Below, piece after piece: positions 45,000 through 57,801 of a DNA stretch of 64,000 bases. Position numbers and translations under genes: made by a program. The DNA is from Collinsella sp. An7 (GTDB taxonomy: Bacteria > Actinomycetota > Coriobacteriia > Coriobacteriales > Coriobacteriaceae): positions 19,061 through 83,060 of the forward strand of contig NZ_NFHP01000008.1 of NCBI RefSeq assembly GCF_002159335.1. Reading direction: 5' to 3'. Positions within the stretch are counted from its first letter, which is position 1, and every line of letters starts with the position of its first letter. The notes under the pieces are model-generated. The model saw only the letters and a program-made list of their open reading frames with translations, did not search any database and was not told the DNA's origin.

Positions 45000-45785
45000 A
45001 TGGAAGGACGACAGACGCGCATGCAGAAGGTGTATCGGGTCGAGGACGGCTGCACGCTCGATGGCTCGCCGGCCATCGAGGTCGCGGCGCGGGTGCTCAG
45101 GGAGGGCGGTCTCGCGCTCATCCCCACCGAGACCGTGTACGGGCTCGCCGTTGCGGTCTCAGCCTTCTCCGGTACGCCCGCAGCTACCCTCTCTACCTCC
45201 GATGACGCTCCCGCCCCGCTCGTCAACGGTTGCCCCGTGCCCGCCGAGGGCAGCGGCTACCGGCGCATCTTCGACCTCAAGCGGCGCGACCTCACGCAAA
45301 CGGTTCCCTGGCTTGTGGGCGGTGCGTCCGACCTCGACGTCTATGGCCGCAACATCGATGTGCGCACTCGCGCGCTTGCGCAGTCGCTCTGGCCGGGAGC
45401 GTTGACGCTCATCGTGCCTGCAGCTCCCAGCGTGCCCAAGTTCATGTGCGCCGCGGATGGGACGGTAGCTCTTCGCGCCTCGGCCTCCCCGGTGGTCGCC
45501 GCGCTCGTGCGCGCGTGCGGCTGCCCGCTTGCCTGCACGAGCGCCAACACGCACGGCGTTCCTGCGCCGGCGTCCTTCGACGCGGTCGAGCCGCGCATCC
45601 TCGCGGGCGTCGACATTGCGCTCGATGCAGGCGCCACGCCCTGCCAAGACGCCTCGACCATCGTGTCGTTCCCCTCGGGCACGCTCAAGATCGTGCGCCA
45701 GGGCGCACTCCCAACCTCTGCAATCGACCGCGCGCTCACCGGCGTTTCCGCCCCTGCGGGAGCCGGCTCGGCGCGGGGAAGGTGA
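45000..45785 (+). CDS. YrdC/Sua5 family L-threonylcarbamoyladenylate synthase
   Basis: Makes threonylcarbamoyl-AMP from threonine, bicarbonate and ATP for the t6A modification of tRNA. The family's opening LALIPTETVYGLAVAV, the basic FDLKRRD, WPGALTLIVPA, VALRASASPVVAALV and CTSANTHG are all seen. At 261 residues it is longer than TsaC (about 190): an insert of some 25 residues after VAVSAFSG and a variable tail explain part of it, and no full Sua5 C-terminal domain is present. The start is ATG 45000 (or 45021, with GGAAGGA upstream). The glycerol kinase gene begins five bases after its stop, suggesting one message. Confidence 0.87.
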   Translation: MEGRQTRMQKVYRVEDGCTLDGSPAIEVAARVLREGGLALIPTETVYGLAVAVSAFSGTPAATLSTSDDAPAPLVNGCPVPAEGSGYRRIFDLKRRDLTQTVPWLVGGASDLDVYGRNIDVRTRALAQSLWPGALTLIVPAAPSVPKFMCAADGTVALRASASPVVAALVRACGCPLACTSANTHGVPAPASFDAVEPRILAGVDIALDAGATPCQDASTIVSFPSGTLKIVRQGALPTSAIDRALTGVSAPAGAGSARGR

Positions 45786-45789
45786 TACC

Positions 45790-47331
45790 ATGCCGCTCAC
45801 GCTCAAAGACCTTGGTCTGGCCGACCCCGCCTACGCCTTTGGCGGCTCCTACATCATGTCGCTCGACGCCGGCACCACCTCGGTCAGGGCGGTTATCTTT
45901 GACGAGTTTGGCGGGGTGGTGGCGCAGGCGTCGCGTCCGCTCACCATGTACTATCCCGAGCCCGGCTGGGTCGAGCAGGACCCGACCGAGATTCTCGCCT
46001 CGATGATCTCGGCCATCGTTGAGGTGCAGTTTAGAAGCGGCATCCACTCCGACAGCATCGCGGCGGTGGGTATCTCCAACCAGCGCGAGACCTGCGTGGT
46101 GTGGGACCGCGAGAGCGGACAGCCCGTCTACAACGCTATCGGCTGGCAGTGCCGGCGCACGGCACGCGAGGCGCAACGGCTCATCGATGAGGGCCTGGGC
46201 GACACCATCCGCGAGCGCTGCGGTCTCACGCCCGACGCCTACTTCTCGGCCACCAAGATCGCGTGGATCCTCGATAACGTTTCGGGCGCGCGCGAGCTGG
46301 CCGAAGCCGGCAAGCTCGTCTTTGGCACCATCGACACCTGGCTCATCTACAACCTCACCGGCGGCACGGTGGTGGCCACGGACTACACCAACGCGAGCCG
46401 CACGATGCTCTTTAACATCCACACGCTCGATTGGGACGACGAGCTGCTGCGGATCTTTGACATTCCGCGGGCGATGATGCCCGAGCTTAAATGGAGCGCT
46501 GACGACTACGGCTGCGTCTCGGCCGAGATCATGACCCACACCCCGCCCATCGCCGGCGTGGCGGGAGACCAGCAGGCGTCGCTCTTCGGCCATTGCTGCT
46601 TTAACCCCGGCGACACCAAGAACACCTACGGCACCGGCTGCTTTATGCTCATGAACACGGGCGATGCCGTGGTAGATTCGCACGAGGGGCTGCTCGCGAC
46701 GGTGGGCATTGCCGAGGGCGGCCGGGTGAGCTACGCGCTCGAGGGGTCGATCTTCCACGCGGGCTCCGTTATGCAGTGGCTGCGCGACGGGTTGGGCATC
46801 TTGGGCGACGTGACCGACTCCTCGGCGATTGCCAAGAGCCAGCTTGACAACCGGGGTTGCTACCTCGTGCCGGCGTTCAGCGGGCTCGGAGCTCCCTGGT
46901 GGGACTCCGACGCGCGCGGCATCATCTGCGGGCTCACCGCGGCGGCAGATCGCTCGACCATCGTGCGCGCGGCCTGCGAGTCGCTCGCTTACCAGACCTA
47001 CGACGTGCTCCGCGCGATGGAGCGCGACTCGGGCCGCACGCTTGAGGCGCTGAGCGTGGACGGCGGGGCCTCGCGCAACGAGTTCATCATGCAGTTCCAG
47101 GCCGATATCCTGGGGATTCCCGTGATATCGACGGAGTCGGTGGAGACCACGGCCCTCGGCGCTGCCTACCTGGCCGGTCTCTCGGTGGGATATTGGGAGG
47201 ACCGCGACGAGCTGCTCTCCAACCGTACTGGCGGTGGCCGCTACGAGCCGCTGACGGGGCCGGAGGCCGAGGCGCGCCGCGAGCGGAACCTCGCCGGCTG
47301 GCACGACGCCGTCGCCCGGGCTCGCCGCTGA
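45790..47331 (+). CDS. glpK: Glycerol kinase (FGGY family)
   Basis: Phosphorylates glycerol to sn-glycerol-3-phosphate. FGGY signatures: SLDAGTTSVRAVIFDEFG at about 22-40, NQRETCVVWDRESG, WQCRRT, KIAWILDNV, FGTIDTWLIYNLTGG, AGVAGDQQASLFGH, NTYGTGCFMLMNTG and SVDGGASRNEFIMQFQADIL. The 513-residue length is about 10 above E. coli GlpK because of an N-terminal leader (PLTLKDLGLADPAY). The substrate-contacting Arg-Glu (NQRET) and Asp (GVAGDQQ) are those of glycerol kinases rather than of xylulokinases. The ATG at 45790 follows GAAGGTGATACC. A large hairpin begins right after the stop. Confidence 0.95.
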   Translation: MPLTLKDLGLADPAYAFGGSYIMSLDAGTTSVRAVIFDEFGGVVAQASRPLTMYYPEPGWVEQDPTEILASMISAIVEVQFRSGIHSDSIAAVGISNQRETCVVWDRESGQPVYNAIGWQCRRTAREAQRLIDEGLGDTIRERCGLTPDAYFSATKIAWILDNVSGARELAEAGKLVFGTIDTWLIYNLTGGTVVATDYTNASRTMLFNIHTLDWDDELLRIFDIPRAMMPELKWSADDYGCVSAEIMTHTPPIAGVAGDQQASLFGHCCFNPGDTKNTYGTGCFMLMNTGDAVVDSHEGLLATVGIAEGGRVSYALEGSIFHAGSVMQWLRDGLGILGDVTDSSAIAKSQLDNRGCYLVPAFSGLGAPWWDSDARGIICGLTAAADRSTIVRAACESLAYQTYDVLRAMERDSGRTLEALSVDGGASRNEFIMQFQADILGIPVISTESVETTALGAAYLAGLSVGYWEDRDELLSNRTGGGRYEPLTGPEAEARRERNLAGWHDAVARARR

Positions 47332-47332
47332 C

Positions 47333-47432
47333 GTCTGCAATCGGCAGCGTGCGTGCCCACGGCAAGGTAGCTGATGAGGCGCCCTGACCAGTATGGCAAA
47401 AGTGCTGGTCAGAGCGTTGCCTGTTTGCAGAC
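47333..47432. repeat. Long intergenic hairpin after glpK
   Basis: GTCTGCAA (47333-47340) with TTGCAGAC (47425-47432), supported by GGCAGCG / CGTTGCC, and an inner perfect CTGACCAG (47384-47391) / CTGGTCAG (47405-47412). It starts two bases after the glpK stop and could be its transcript end. Confidence 0.7.
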
Positions 47433-47555
47433 TTCCCAGCAGCGCACGCGCGAGCCGCCGTTGCCTGCCGCTAATGCTTGCAATCAGAGAATGGTCGGTA
47501 TATGGCCCCGCTGCGCCCCCGCTCCCGGCCGAGTACGGTTCAGCACCGGGTGGGG

Positions 47556-47561
47556 TAAGAT
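47556..47561 (+). promoter_or_regulatory. Putative -10 box of rpiB
   Basis: TAAGAT in TGGGGTAAGATGAAAACG, 38 bases before the ATG; the same spacing as at ppaC. Confidence 0.45.
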
Positions 47562-47599
47562 GAAAACGTTGACCTACACTCCGAACGAGAGGACACAGC

Positions 47600-48055
47600 A
47601 TGCGCATCGCCATCGGTGCCGATCACGGCGGGTTCGAGCAGAAGCAGCAGCTTGCCGCCTACCTTACCAACGAGTTGAACTGCGAAGTCGAGGACATGGG
47701 CTGCTTCTCGACCGAGAGCGTCGATTACCCCGACTACGCCGCTCCCGTGGCCCACGCCGTGGCCGAGGGTCGCGCCGACGCGGGCGTGCTCGTGTGCGGC
47801 ACCGGCATCGGCATGGCCATCGCGGCCGACAAGGTGCCGGGCGTGCGCGCTTCGTCCATCACCACACCCGCCTTTGCCGAGCTCTTCCGCCAGCACAACA
47901 ACGGCAACGTGGTGTGCCTCTCCGGCCGCTTCGTCGACCTCGACACCAACAAGGCGATCGTGCGGACCTTCCTCGAGACCCCCTTTGAGGGCGGTCGCCA
48001 CGAGGGCCGTATCGCCAAGATCTGCGCAATCGAGGCCGAGGCCGAGGAGGCGTAG
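47600..48055 (+). CDS. rpiB: Ribose-5-phosphate isomerase B
   Basis: Interconverts ribose 5-phosphate and ribulose 5-phosphate in the pentose phosphate pathway. RpiB/LacAB family motifs: RIAIGADHGGFEQK at 2-15, VDYPDYAAPVAHAV near 45-58, VLVCGTGIGMAIAADKVPGVRA with the catalytic Cys near 70, and NNGNVVCLSGRFV. Length 151 residues, normal. The ATG follows GAACGAGAGGACACAGC. It is monocistronic; a large inverted repeat separates it from the atp operon. A LacA/B-like galactose-6-phosphate isomerase role cannot be excluded but would need a partner subunit. Confidence 0.92.
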   Translation: MRIAIGADHGGFEQKQQLAAYLTNELNCEVEDMGCFSTESVDYPDYAAPVAHAVAEGRADAGVLVCGTGIGMAIAADKVPGVRASSITTPAFAELFRQHNNGNVVCLSGRFVDLDTNKAIVRTFLETPFEGGRHEGRIAKICAIEAEAEEA

Positions 48056-48066
48056 GCAAAAGGGGG

Positions 48067-48159
48067 TCATCGCCCATATTTGCCGCGTCGCAGAGGGCCG
48101 CGAGAGCGTGATATCTGCACCGTTTCGTCACGATTCAACCGGCACAATATGGGTGATTA
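48067..48159. repeat. Large intergenic inverted repeat between rpiB and the atp operon
   Basis: TCATCGCCCATATTTGCCG (48067-48085) against CGGCACAATATGGGTGATTA (48140-48159), near-perfect; within the loop CGTGA...TCACG pairs again. No T-run; likely a bidirectional structure at the end of rpiB. Confidence 0.7.
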
Positions 48160-48201
48160 TCAGGCAAAACGAACGAACGAGCCCAGCCGGTCATTTTGCT
48201 G

Positions 48202-48229
48202 TTGATTTTTCGGCGCGGCTGGCTAGACT
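48202..48229 (+). promoter_or_regulatory. Promoter of the ATP synthase operon
   Basis: TTGATT (48202-48207), 16-bp spacer, TAGACT (48224-48229). The leader then forms an imperfect hairpin (GTTTCGAA...CCCCC / GGGGG...TTCGAAC, 48240-48273) directly before the GGGGAGG ribosome site of the first gene. Confidence 0.6.
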
Positions 48230-48289
48230 ATCTGGAACGAGTTTCGAAACGCCCCCAAGGGGGTGCTTCGAACAGGGGAGGTGCGAGCG

Positions 48290-48616
48290 GTGCCGAGCAT
48301 CGATTGGGCAGGCAGCGTCCCGCACGTCGTCGCTGGGTTCCTGGTGGGCCTGGTCGCCTTCATCCCCCTCGTAGCGGCGCTCGCGCCGGTGCTTCGGGGG
48401 AGCAACAAGGCGAGCATGGTCGCGGGGATGCTCGCCCTGGGCGCGTCGTTTGCCGTGCTCGCGGGCGGTGTGCTCGCGGTCCGTCTCCTCACGCCGGACG
48501 GTCTTGCGCCGTTCGCGGTGGGTGAGGCGGCCTCCTTCATCGGGGCGCTCGCCGCTCTTGCCGCGGTTCTCGTGGTGAGGTTCGGTGAGCAGCGGCCCGG
48601 CGGTAACGGTTGTTAG
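48290..48616 (+). CDS. Small membrane protein at the head of the atp operon (AtpI-like)
   Basis: A 108-residue protein with four hydrophobic segments (VPHVVAGFLVGLVAFIPLVAA, SMVAGMLALGASFAVLAGGVL, FIGALAALAAVLVVRF and a shorter one). Sequence similarity to known AtpI is not obvious by eye, but position, size and topology match the poorly conserved subunit I proteins that precede atpB and help assemble the c-ring. I place the start at GTG 48290, with AGGGGAGG nine bases upstream; GTG 48263 or 48281 are alternatives. Its end lies near or overlaps the atpB start, so it is co-translated with the operon. Confidence 0.7.
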   Translation: MPSIDWAGSVPHVVAGFLVGLVAFIPLVAALAPVLRGSNKASMVAGMLALGASFAVLAGGVLAVRLLTPDGLAPFAVGEAASFIGALAALAAVLVVRFGEQRPGGNGC

Positions 48617-48629
48617 AAAAGGTGGGATC

Positions 48630-49427
48630 TTGGACGCGTTCGCAAGGCTTTCCGATGAGATTCAGGAGCTGGTCTCCGAGTTCTCCTCTGCACCCGTGGT
48701 GGGCAACCTCACGTTCGGCCTCACGCAGTATTCGTTCTTTCTGCTGGTGGCCGCGGTGGTCTTTTGCATCATCATGGCAATCTTTGTAAAGAAGCAGAAG
48801 CTCGTTCCGCACGGCTTCTTCGTTAACGGGGTCGAGTACCTCGTCGAGTACGTCGAGAACGATGTAGCCAAGGGCGTCGTGGGCACGGGCTGGCGCAAGC
48901 ACTTCCCGTTCCTCGCCACGATCTTCTTCTTCATCCTCATCAACAACTTCATCGGCCTCATCCCCGGCATGAAGCCCGGCACGGGCGCCATCGGCTGCAC
49001 GGCCGCGCTCGCGCTCGTCACCTTTATCTACTTTGTGTACTACGGGTGCAAGAAGCACGGCGTCATCGGCTACCTCAAGAGCCTGGCCCCCGCGGGCGTG
49101 TCGTTCCCCATGAACGTCTTTGTGTGGATCATCGAGGTCTTCTCGCTTCTGCTCCGCCCCATCACGCTTGCCATCCGTCTGTTCTGCAACATGTTTGCCG
49201 GGCATATCGTCATGGGGTCGTTTGCCATCATGGCCACGCTCTTTGCTGAGCCGCTGCTCGAGCACTTCAGCGCTATGAACGCCCTGGGTGCGCTCCCGAG
49301 CATCGCCTGGCTCGTCATCCTGCTCATCATCTACGTGGTCGAGCTCATCGTGGCGTTTGTGCAGGCATACGTCTTTACGGTGCTCGCCGCCGTCTACATT
49401 CAGATTGCGGAGGCCGAGGGCCACTAG
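48630..49427 (+). CDS. atpB: ATP synthase F0 subunit a
   Basis: Forms the proton half-channels next to the c-ring. The essential arginine is in LAIRLFCNMFAGHIVMG, the hallmark of subunit a; FIGLIPGMKPGTGAIG and the final ELIVAFVQAYVFTVLAAVY are also conserved. I favour the TTG at 48630 behind AAAAGGTGGGATC, giving 265 residues; a GTG at 48585 overlapping the preceding gene would add 15. The first gene of the core operon order B-E-F-H-A-G-D-C, which is complete in this window. Confidence 0.93.
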   Translation: MDAFARLSDEIQELVSEFSSAPVVGNLTFGLTQYSFFLLVAAVVFCIIMAIFVKKQKLVPHGFFVNGVEYLVEYVENDVAKGVVGTGWRKHFPFLATIFFFILINNFIGLIPGMKPGTGAIGCTAALALVTFIYFVYYGCKKHGVIGYLKSLAPAGVSFPMNVFVWIIEVFSLLLRPITLAIRLFCNMFAGHIVMGSFAIMATLFAEPLLEHFSAMNALGALPSIAWLVILLIIYVVELIVAFVQAYVFTVLAAVYIQIAEAEGH

Positions 49428-49531
49428 CCCCGCCGCCGCGCAACGTTTGGGTCACCGCGGGCTCACTCCCGAGCCCGGTGCACATATCAGAGGGTACTCC
49501 GCGCCCCTGGGCGCACGACAAAGGAGGAATC

Positions 49532-49723
49532 GTGGGAGTTATCGGTTACGGTCTCGGTGTTATCGGTGCAGGCCTCGCTATCGGCCTTGCGGCGTTTGGT
49601 GCGACGAGCGCCATGGCGCGCCAGCCCGAGATCCAGGGTCGCGCCTTTACGGTCTTTATTCTGGCGTCCGCCTTTACCGAGGCGCTCGGCCTCATCGGCT
49701 TCGTCGTGACGCTCATCTCCTAA
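49532..49723 (+). CDS. atpE: ATP synthase F0 subunit c
   Basis: Two-helix proteolipid of the rotary ring. The GTG at 49532 with AAAGGAGGAATC upstream gives only 63 residues, shorter than the usual 70-80; the polar loop is ARQPE (about 29-33) and the ion-carrying carboxylate is Glu50 in FTEALGLIG. There is no Gln in the first helix and no Ser/Thr right after the Glu, the ligands that mark Na+-binding rings, so H+ is the likely coupling ion. The first helix is short, beginning VIGYGLGVIGAGLAIG. An upstream extension of the frame is polar and lacks a ribosome site. Confidence 0.92.
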   Translation: MGVIGYGLGVIGAGLAIGLAAFGATSAMARQPEIQGRAFTVFILASAFTEALGLIGFVVTLIS

Positions 49724-49763
49724 GGGCAGCTCGCAAACGTATTTGAGTTAAGGAGCTGACCGT

Positions 49764-50378
49764 ATGAAGCTTATCCATTGCGCAAAGGGCGCCCTCGCCG
49801 GTGTCGGCGCTGTGGCCGTGGCCGGCGTGCTTGCCGCACCCCGTCCGGTCTTTGCGTCGGAGTCTGCCGGCGGCGCCGAGATCCTCATCCCCAAGATGGC
49901 GGAGTTCATCCCGGCGCTCATCGCCTTTCTGATCATCTTCTTCGTGCTCGCCAAGGTGGCCTGGCCCAAGGTGCTCGCCACCATGGAGGAGCGCGAGCTG
50001 CGCATCGCGTCGAGTCTCGACGAGGCCGAGGCCACGCGCCAGAAGGCCATTGCCGACCGCAAGGCGTCCGACGAGATCGTTACCGACGCGCGCCGTCAGG
50101 CGGCCGAGATCGTGCTCGAGGCCCGTCAGGACGCCGAGCAGGAGCGCGCCCGTATCATCGCCGCCGCCCACGCCGAGGCCGAGGACATCCTCGCCAAGGC
50201 GCACAGCTCGGCCGAGGAGGAGCGCCGCTCCATCTACGCGGGCGCTGCGGCCTCCATCGCCGATCTGTCGGTCTCGGTGGCCTCTAAGATCGTCGAGCGC
50301 ACGCTCGACGAGGACGGCGAGCAGCGTCGCCTCATCGAGCGCTACATCGAGGAAGCGGGTAGCCTGAATGCCAACTAG
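49764..50378 (+). CDS. atpF: ATP synthase F0 subunit b
   Basis: Peripheral stalk protein linking the a subunit to F1. A membrane helix at about 47-68 (FIPALIAFLIIFFVLAKVAW) is followed by a long charged helix typical of b subunits (MEERELRIASSLDEAEATRQ, RRQAAEIVLEARQDAEQERA). Unusually, about 45 residues precede the anchor and look like a second hydrophobic or signal-like segment (GALAGVGAVAVAGVLAAP) with a possible cleavage site after ASA-like residues (VFASESAGG). Length 204. It overlaps atpH by 11 bases. Confidence 0.93.
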   Translation: MKLIHCAKGALAGVGAVAVAGVLAAPRPVFASESAGGAEILIPKMAEFIPALIAFLIIFFVLAKVAWPKVLATMEERELRIASSLDEAEATRQKAIADRKASDEIVTDARRQAAEIVLEARQDAEQERARIIAAAHAEAEDILAKAHSSAEEERRSIYAGAAASIADLSVSVASKIVERTLDEDGEQRRLIERYIEEAGSLNAN

Positions 50379-50845
50379 CCGCAGGGAGGAGCGGGTCCTC
50401 GAGACCTACTCCCGCGCCCTCATCGAGGCGGGCAAGGCCAAGGGGCGTGTGTTTAAGAATCGCGCCGACCTCGAGGCCCTGGCCGCCGCCTCGCCCGAGC
50501 TCCTCGGCGTCATCTCCACCATGGTGGAGCGCGGCCAGCTCGACCTTCTGCCCAAGGTGGCCGAGACCTACCGCGCCATGACGGAGGAGGACGAGGACGT
50601 GGTGGGCGTGACCGTTACCACCGCCGTCCCGCTCGACGACGAGCTGCGCACCAAGATCGCGGCAAAGGTCCGCGAGCACTTTAACCGCGAGGTCTTCCTC
50701 ATCGAGCAGGTCGACCCGTCCATCATCGGCGGCCTCATCATCGAGGCGCGCGGCGAGCGCCGCGACGTCTCGGTGCGCACGCAGCTCCGCGCCGCGCGCG
50801 AGGCCCTCGATTCCACCACGACTACCATCGGAGGGGAGGCAGTCC

Positions 50846-50853
<8 letters not shown>
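50368..50853 (+). CDS. atpH: ATP synthase F1 subunit delta
   Basis: Connects the b stalk to the top of the alpha3beta3 hexamer. The C-terminal block [20 protein letters not shown] is the family's best conserved region, and the [16 protein letters not shown] start fits the N-terminal bundle. At 161 residues it is shorter than the usual 175-180. It overlaps atpF by 11 and atpA by 8 bases. Confidence 0.9.
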
Positions 50854-52453
<1,600 letters not shown>

Positions 52454-52459
52454 CGCACC

Positions 52460-54824
<2,365 letters not shown>

Positions 54825-55217
54825 ATGCGCATCCGTATCGTCTGCCCGGAGTTTAACGCCTACGAGGGCGACGCGGTGTTTGTGGCGCTGCCCTCCACCG
54901 ACGGCGAGCTGGGCGTTCTGTCCAACCACGCCAACGAGATCTGCACCGTCAAGGCGGGGATCGTGCGCGTGAGCGATCGCGAGATGGGTACCGTTGACCA
55001 CCGCTTTGCGGTGGAGGGTGGCTACGCCGAGGTCACGGCCGACGAGGTCGTGATCTTGGCGCAGCGCGCCGCCGACGTGGACGCCGTCGACCCCGAGGAG
55101 GTCCGCGTAAAACTCGCGGTATTTGAAGACCAGTTGAGTAATTTAGCGCCAGATGATGCACGCCGCGCCTATCTCTATAATGAGGTGGCGTGGTGCAAGC
55201 TCCTGCTTGCCGCGTAA
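54825..55217 (+). CDS. atpC: ATP synthase F1 subunit epsilon
   Basis: Rotor subunit that couples gamma to the c-ring and can inhibit hydrolysis. The beta-sandwich starts MRIRIVCPEFNAYEGDAV and has ALPSTDGELGVLSNHANEIC, close to the family's G-x-x-G-I-L-P/H-A pattern, and VEGGYAEVTADEVVILAQ. At 130 residues both domains are present. The first base follows immediately after the atpD stop. It closes the atp operon; murA follows 50 bases later in the same direction, as in many actinobacteria. Confidence 0.94.
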   Translation: MRIRIVCPEFNAYEGDAVFVALPSTDGELGVLSNHANEICTVKAGIVRVSDREMGTVDHRFAVEGGYAEVTADEVVILAQRAADVDAVDPEEVRVKLAVFEDQLSNLAPDDARRAYLYNEVAWCKLLLAA

Positions 55218-55268
55218 GCGCTCGGTCCCGGCCGGGCCGGGACCAGACAATCGCTGAGGAGTAGGAAC

Positions 55269-56552
55269 TTGGACATCATACGTGTTCAGGGCGGTCGCAC
55301 GCTCACAGGTGGCGTGCACGTCTCGGGTGCCAAGAATTCGGCACTCAAGCTCATGGCCGCGACGCTGCTCGCGCCGGGCACCACCACACTCACCAATGTG
55401 CCCAATATCTCCGACGTGCACGTTATGGGCAAGGTCCTCAAGGGGATTGGTGCCCGCATCGACGTCATCGACGAGCACACCCTGGCCATCGACACCTCCG
55501 ATGTCGACTCGTGGGAGGCCCCCTACGAGCTCGTGGCCAAGATGCGTGCCTCCACCGCCGTGATGGGCCCCTTGCTCGGGCGCTTTGGGCGGGCTAAGAT
55601 CGCCATGCCCGGCGGCTGCAATCTCGGCGCGCGCAAGATCGATATGCATATTCTGGGGCTCGAGGCGCTCGGCGTCTCGTTTGACACGAGCCACGGCTAT
55701 ATCTTTGCCGATGCCGAGCACGGCATGACCGGCACCACCGTCACGCTCGAGTTTGCGAGCGTGGGCGCCACCGAGAACCTCATCATGGCGGCTGTCCGCG
55801 CAAAGGGCACCACCGTTATCGACAACGCCGCTCGCGAGCCCGAGATCGTGGACCTCGCCAACATGCTCAACGAGATGGGCGCCCAGATTGAGGGCGCCGG
55901 TACTCCCGTGGTGACCATCGAGGGCGTGGACGAGCTTCACCCCGTGGAGCACCGCGTGATCGGCGACCGCATCGAGGCCGGTACGTTCATTGTGGCCGGC
56001 GCGCTCGCCGCCGACGAGGATGGTCTGCTCATCGAGGGCTTTAACCCGCACCACCTTGGCATGGTTCTCAAAAAGATGGAGCTCATGGGCATCCGCCTCG
56101 AGCGCGGCCAGGATTGGGTGCGTGTTTGGCGCGCCCCGCGTATCGTGCCGGTGGATATTCAGACGCTGCCCTTCCCGGGCTTTCCCACCGATATGCAGGC
56201 GCAGATCATGGTGCTCTCGGCGCTCGCCGACGGCAGCTCCGTGATTACCGAGAACATCTTTGAGAATCGCTTTATGTTTGCCTCCGAGCTTATGCGCATG
56301 GGGGCCGAAATTCGGATCGAGAGCCATCATGCCATCGTGCACGGCGTCTCGGCCTTCTCGGGCGCAAAGGTGGTCTCGCCCGACCTCCGCGGCGGCGCGG
56401 CCCTCGTGCTCGCCGGACTGGTGGCGGAGGGGGAGACGGATGTCTCCGCTGTGCACCATATCGACCGCGGTTACGAGCGGTTCTGCGACAAATTGGTTGG
56501 GATGGGGGCGGCAGTCTCGCGCGTCCAGGTGCCCGACCTTGCCGAAGACTAG
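55269..56552 (+). CDS. murA: UDP-N-acetylglucosamine 1-carboxyvinyltransferase
   Basis: First committed step of peptidoglycan synthesis: transfers enolpyruvate from PEP to UDP-GlcNAc. [18 protein letters not shown] near the N-terminus contains the substrate-binding Lys-Asn; [20 protein letters not shown] has the PEP-attacking cysteine at about 117 (the fosfomycin target; it is Cys here, so the protein is not a resistant Asp variant). [18 protein letters not shown] is also conserved. Length 427 residues. The start is a TTG at 55269 behind TGAGGAGTAGG. It follows the atp operon and is 12 bases before the LCP gene, so both may share a message. Confidence 0.96.
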   Translation: MDIIRVQGGRTLTGGVHVSGAKNSALKLMAATLLAPGTTTLTNVPNISDVHVMGKVLKGIGARIDVIDEHTLAIDTSDVDSWEAPYELVAKMRASTAVMGPLLGRFGRAKIAMPGGCNLGARKIDMHILGLEALGVSFDTSHGYIFADAEHGMTGTTVTLEFASVGATENLIMAAVRAKGTTVIDNAAREPEIVDLANMLNEMGAQIEGAGTPVVTIEGVDELHPVEHRVIGDRIEAGTFIVAGALAADEDGLLIEGFNPHHLGMVLKKMELMGIRLERGQDWVRVWRAPRIVPVDIQTLPFPGFPTDMQAQIMVLSALADGSSVITENIFENRFMFASELMRMGAEIRIESHHAIVHGVSAFSGAKVVSPDLRGGAALVLAGLVAEGETDVSAVHHIDRGYERFCDKLVGMGAAVSRVQVPDLAED

Positions 56553-56564
56553 GTTAGGTACTGT

Positions 56565-57764
56565 ATGAGCATACGCAAAAAGCCCGTTCAGCAATCGCGT
56601 CGCCCTTCCACGGGCGCGGCGAGCAGGATCTATAGTCGTGAGAATGTGGGCCGCTACGCCGAGCGTGCGCGTCAGCGCCGCCGGGGTCGTACTATCCGTC
56701 GCGGCATTCTGCTGGGCGTGCTGGGCGTGCTCGTGGTGGGCGCCGTTGCGGCGGGCTCGTGGTTCACGAGCATCGTCTCGCGCCTCAACGACAGCAACAT
56801 CATCACCGGCGACCTGCTGGCCACGCTGGTCGATTCCGACGTGACGCAGGATCCGTTTTACATGCTCCTGCTCGGCACCGACGGCCGCAACGAGGACGAG
56901 GTCGACCGCACCGACTCGATCATCCTCGCGCGCATCGATCCCACCGAGAAGCAGGTCACGCTCATCTCGATTCCGCGCGACACCGCCTACGAGTACAACG
57001 GCAGCACCGTGAAGATCAACGCGGTCTTTAGCTATGGCGGCGCCGACGACATGGTCAAGGCCGTCAACGACCTGTGCGGCGTGGAGATCGCGCACTACGC
57101 CGAGGTGAGCTTTGAGGGCATGAAGGCCCTCGTGGACGCCGTGGGCGGTATCGACCTTTACATCCCCGAGGGCGACGGCGTTGACGACCCCGAGGCCGGT
57201 CCCGTGGTTGTGGAAGAGGGTCAGCAGCATCTCGACGGCGAGGCGGCGCTCACCTTCTCTCGCGCACGCCACCAGTTTGCCGACGGCGACTACACCCGCA
57301 TGCGCCATCAGCGCATGGTGATCGGTGCCCTTGCCAAGAAGATTCTGAATGAGCTCGAGCCCTCTAACGTCATTCCGCTGGTGGAGTCGCTTGCCAACAT
57401 GGTGGTTACCGACCTTTCGCCCACCGACATCGCAGCGCTCGTCAACGCCATGCGCGGCATGGACCCGGACGAGATGTACTCTGCCAACCTCCCGAGCTGG
57501 GCCGGCCAGGATACCTACATCAACGGCCAGAGCTTTGTCTTTGTGTATGAGGATGACCTCAAGGAGATGATGGCGCGCGTCGACGCCGGCAAGGACCCAC
57601 AGGGCCCGCAGACCATGGGTACCAGCGGCGAGGGCGAAGGCGGCACCGTGGGCGACCTCTACAACAACAGCAACGAGGATTGGGTCACGGGCAACGCTAC
57701 AACGAGCTCGGAGTCTGAGGAAGACTCGGGCTCGGGAGGCGAGGGGTCGACGTCAACGGAGTAA
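56565..57764 (+). CDS. LytR-CpsA-Psr (LCP) family cell-wall ligase
   Basis: Transfers lipid-linked glycopolymers such as teichoic acids or capsule to peptidoglycan. A basic N-terminus (residues 1-45) and one membrane helix (about 45-68) are followed by the LCP domain: LLGTDGRNEDEVDRTDSIIL with the conserved Asp/Arg, TLISIPRDTAYEYNG, INAVFSYGG and LDGEAALTFSRARHQFADGDYTRMRHQRMV with the Arg cluster that binds the pyrophosphate. The C-terminal 60 residues are Gly/Ser/Glu-rich. Length 399. It is 12 bases after murA; both act in wall building. Which polymer it attaches is unknown. Confidence 0.94.
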   Translation: MSIRKKPVQQSRRPSTGAASRIYSRENVGRYAERARQRRRGRTIRRGILLGVLGVLVVGAVAAGSWFTSIVSRLNDSNIITGDLLATLVDSDVTQDPFYMLLLGTDGRNEDEVDRTDSIILARIDPTEKQVTLISIPRDTAYEYNGSTVKINAVFSYGGADDMVKAVNDLCGVEIAHYAEVSFEGMKALVDAVGGIDLYIPEGDGVDDPEAGPVVVEEGQQHLDGEAALTFSRARHQFADGDYTRMRHQRMVIGALAKKILNELEPSNVIPLVESLANMVVTDLSPTDIAALVNAMRGMDPDEMYSANLPSWAGQDTYINGQSFVFVYEDDLKEMMARVDAGKDPQGPQTMGTSGEGEGGTVGDLYNNSNEDWVTGNATTSSESEEDSGSGGEGSTSTE

Positions 57765-57801
57765 GCCCTGCCCCTTTGCTGATCTGACTGACCTGACCCG
57801 T

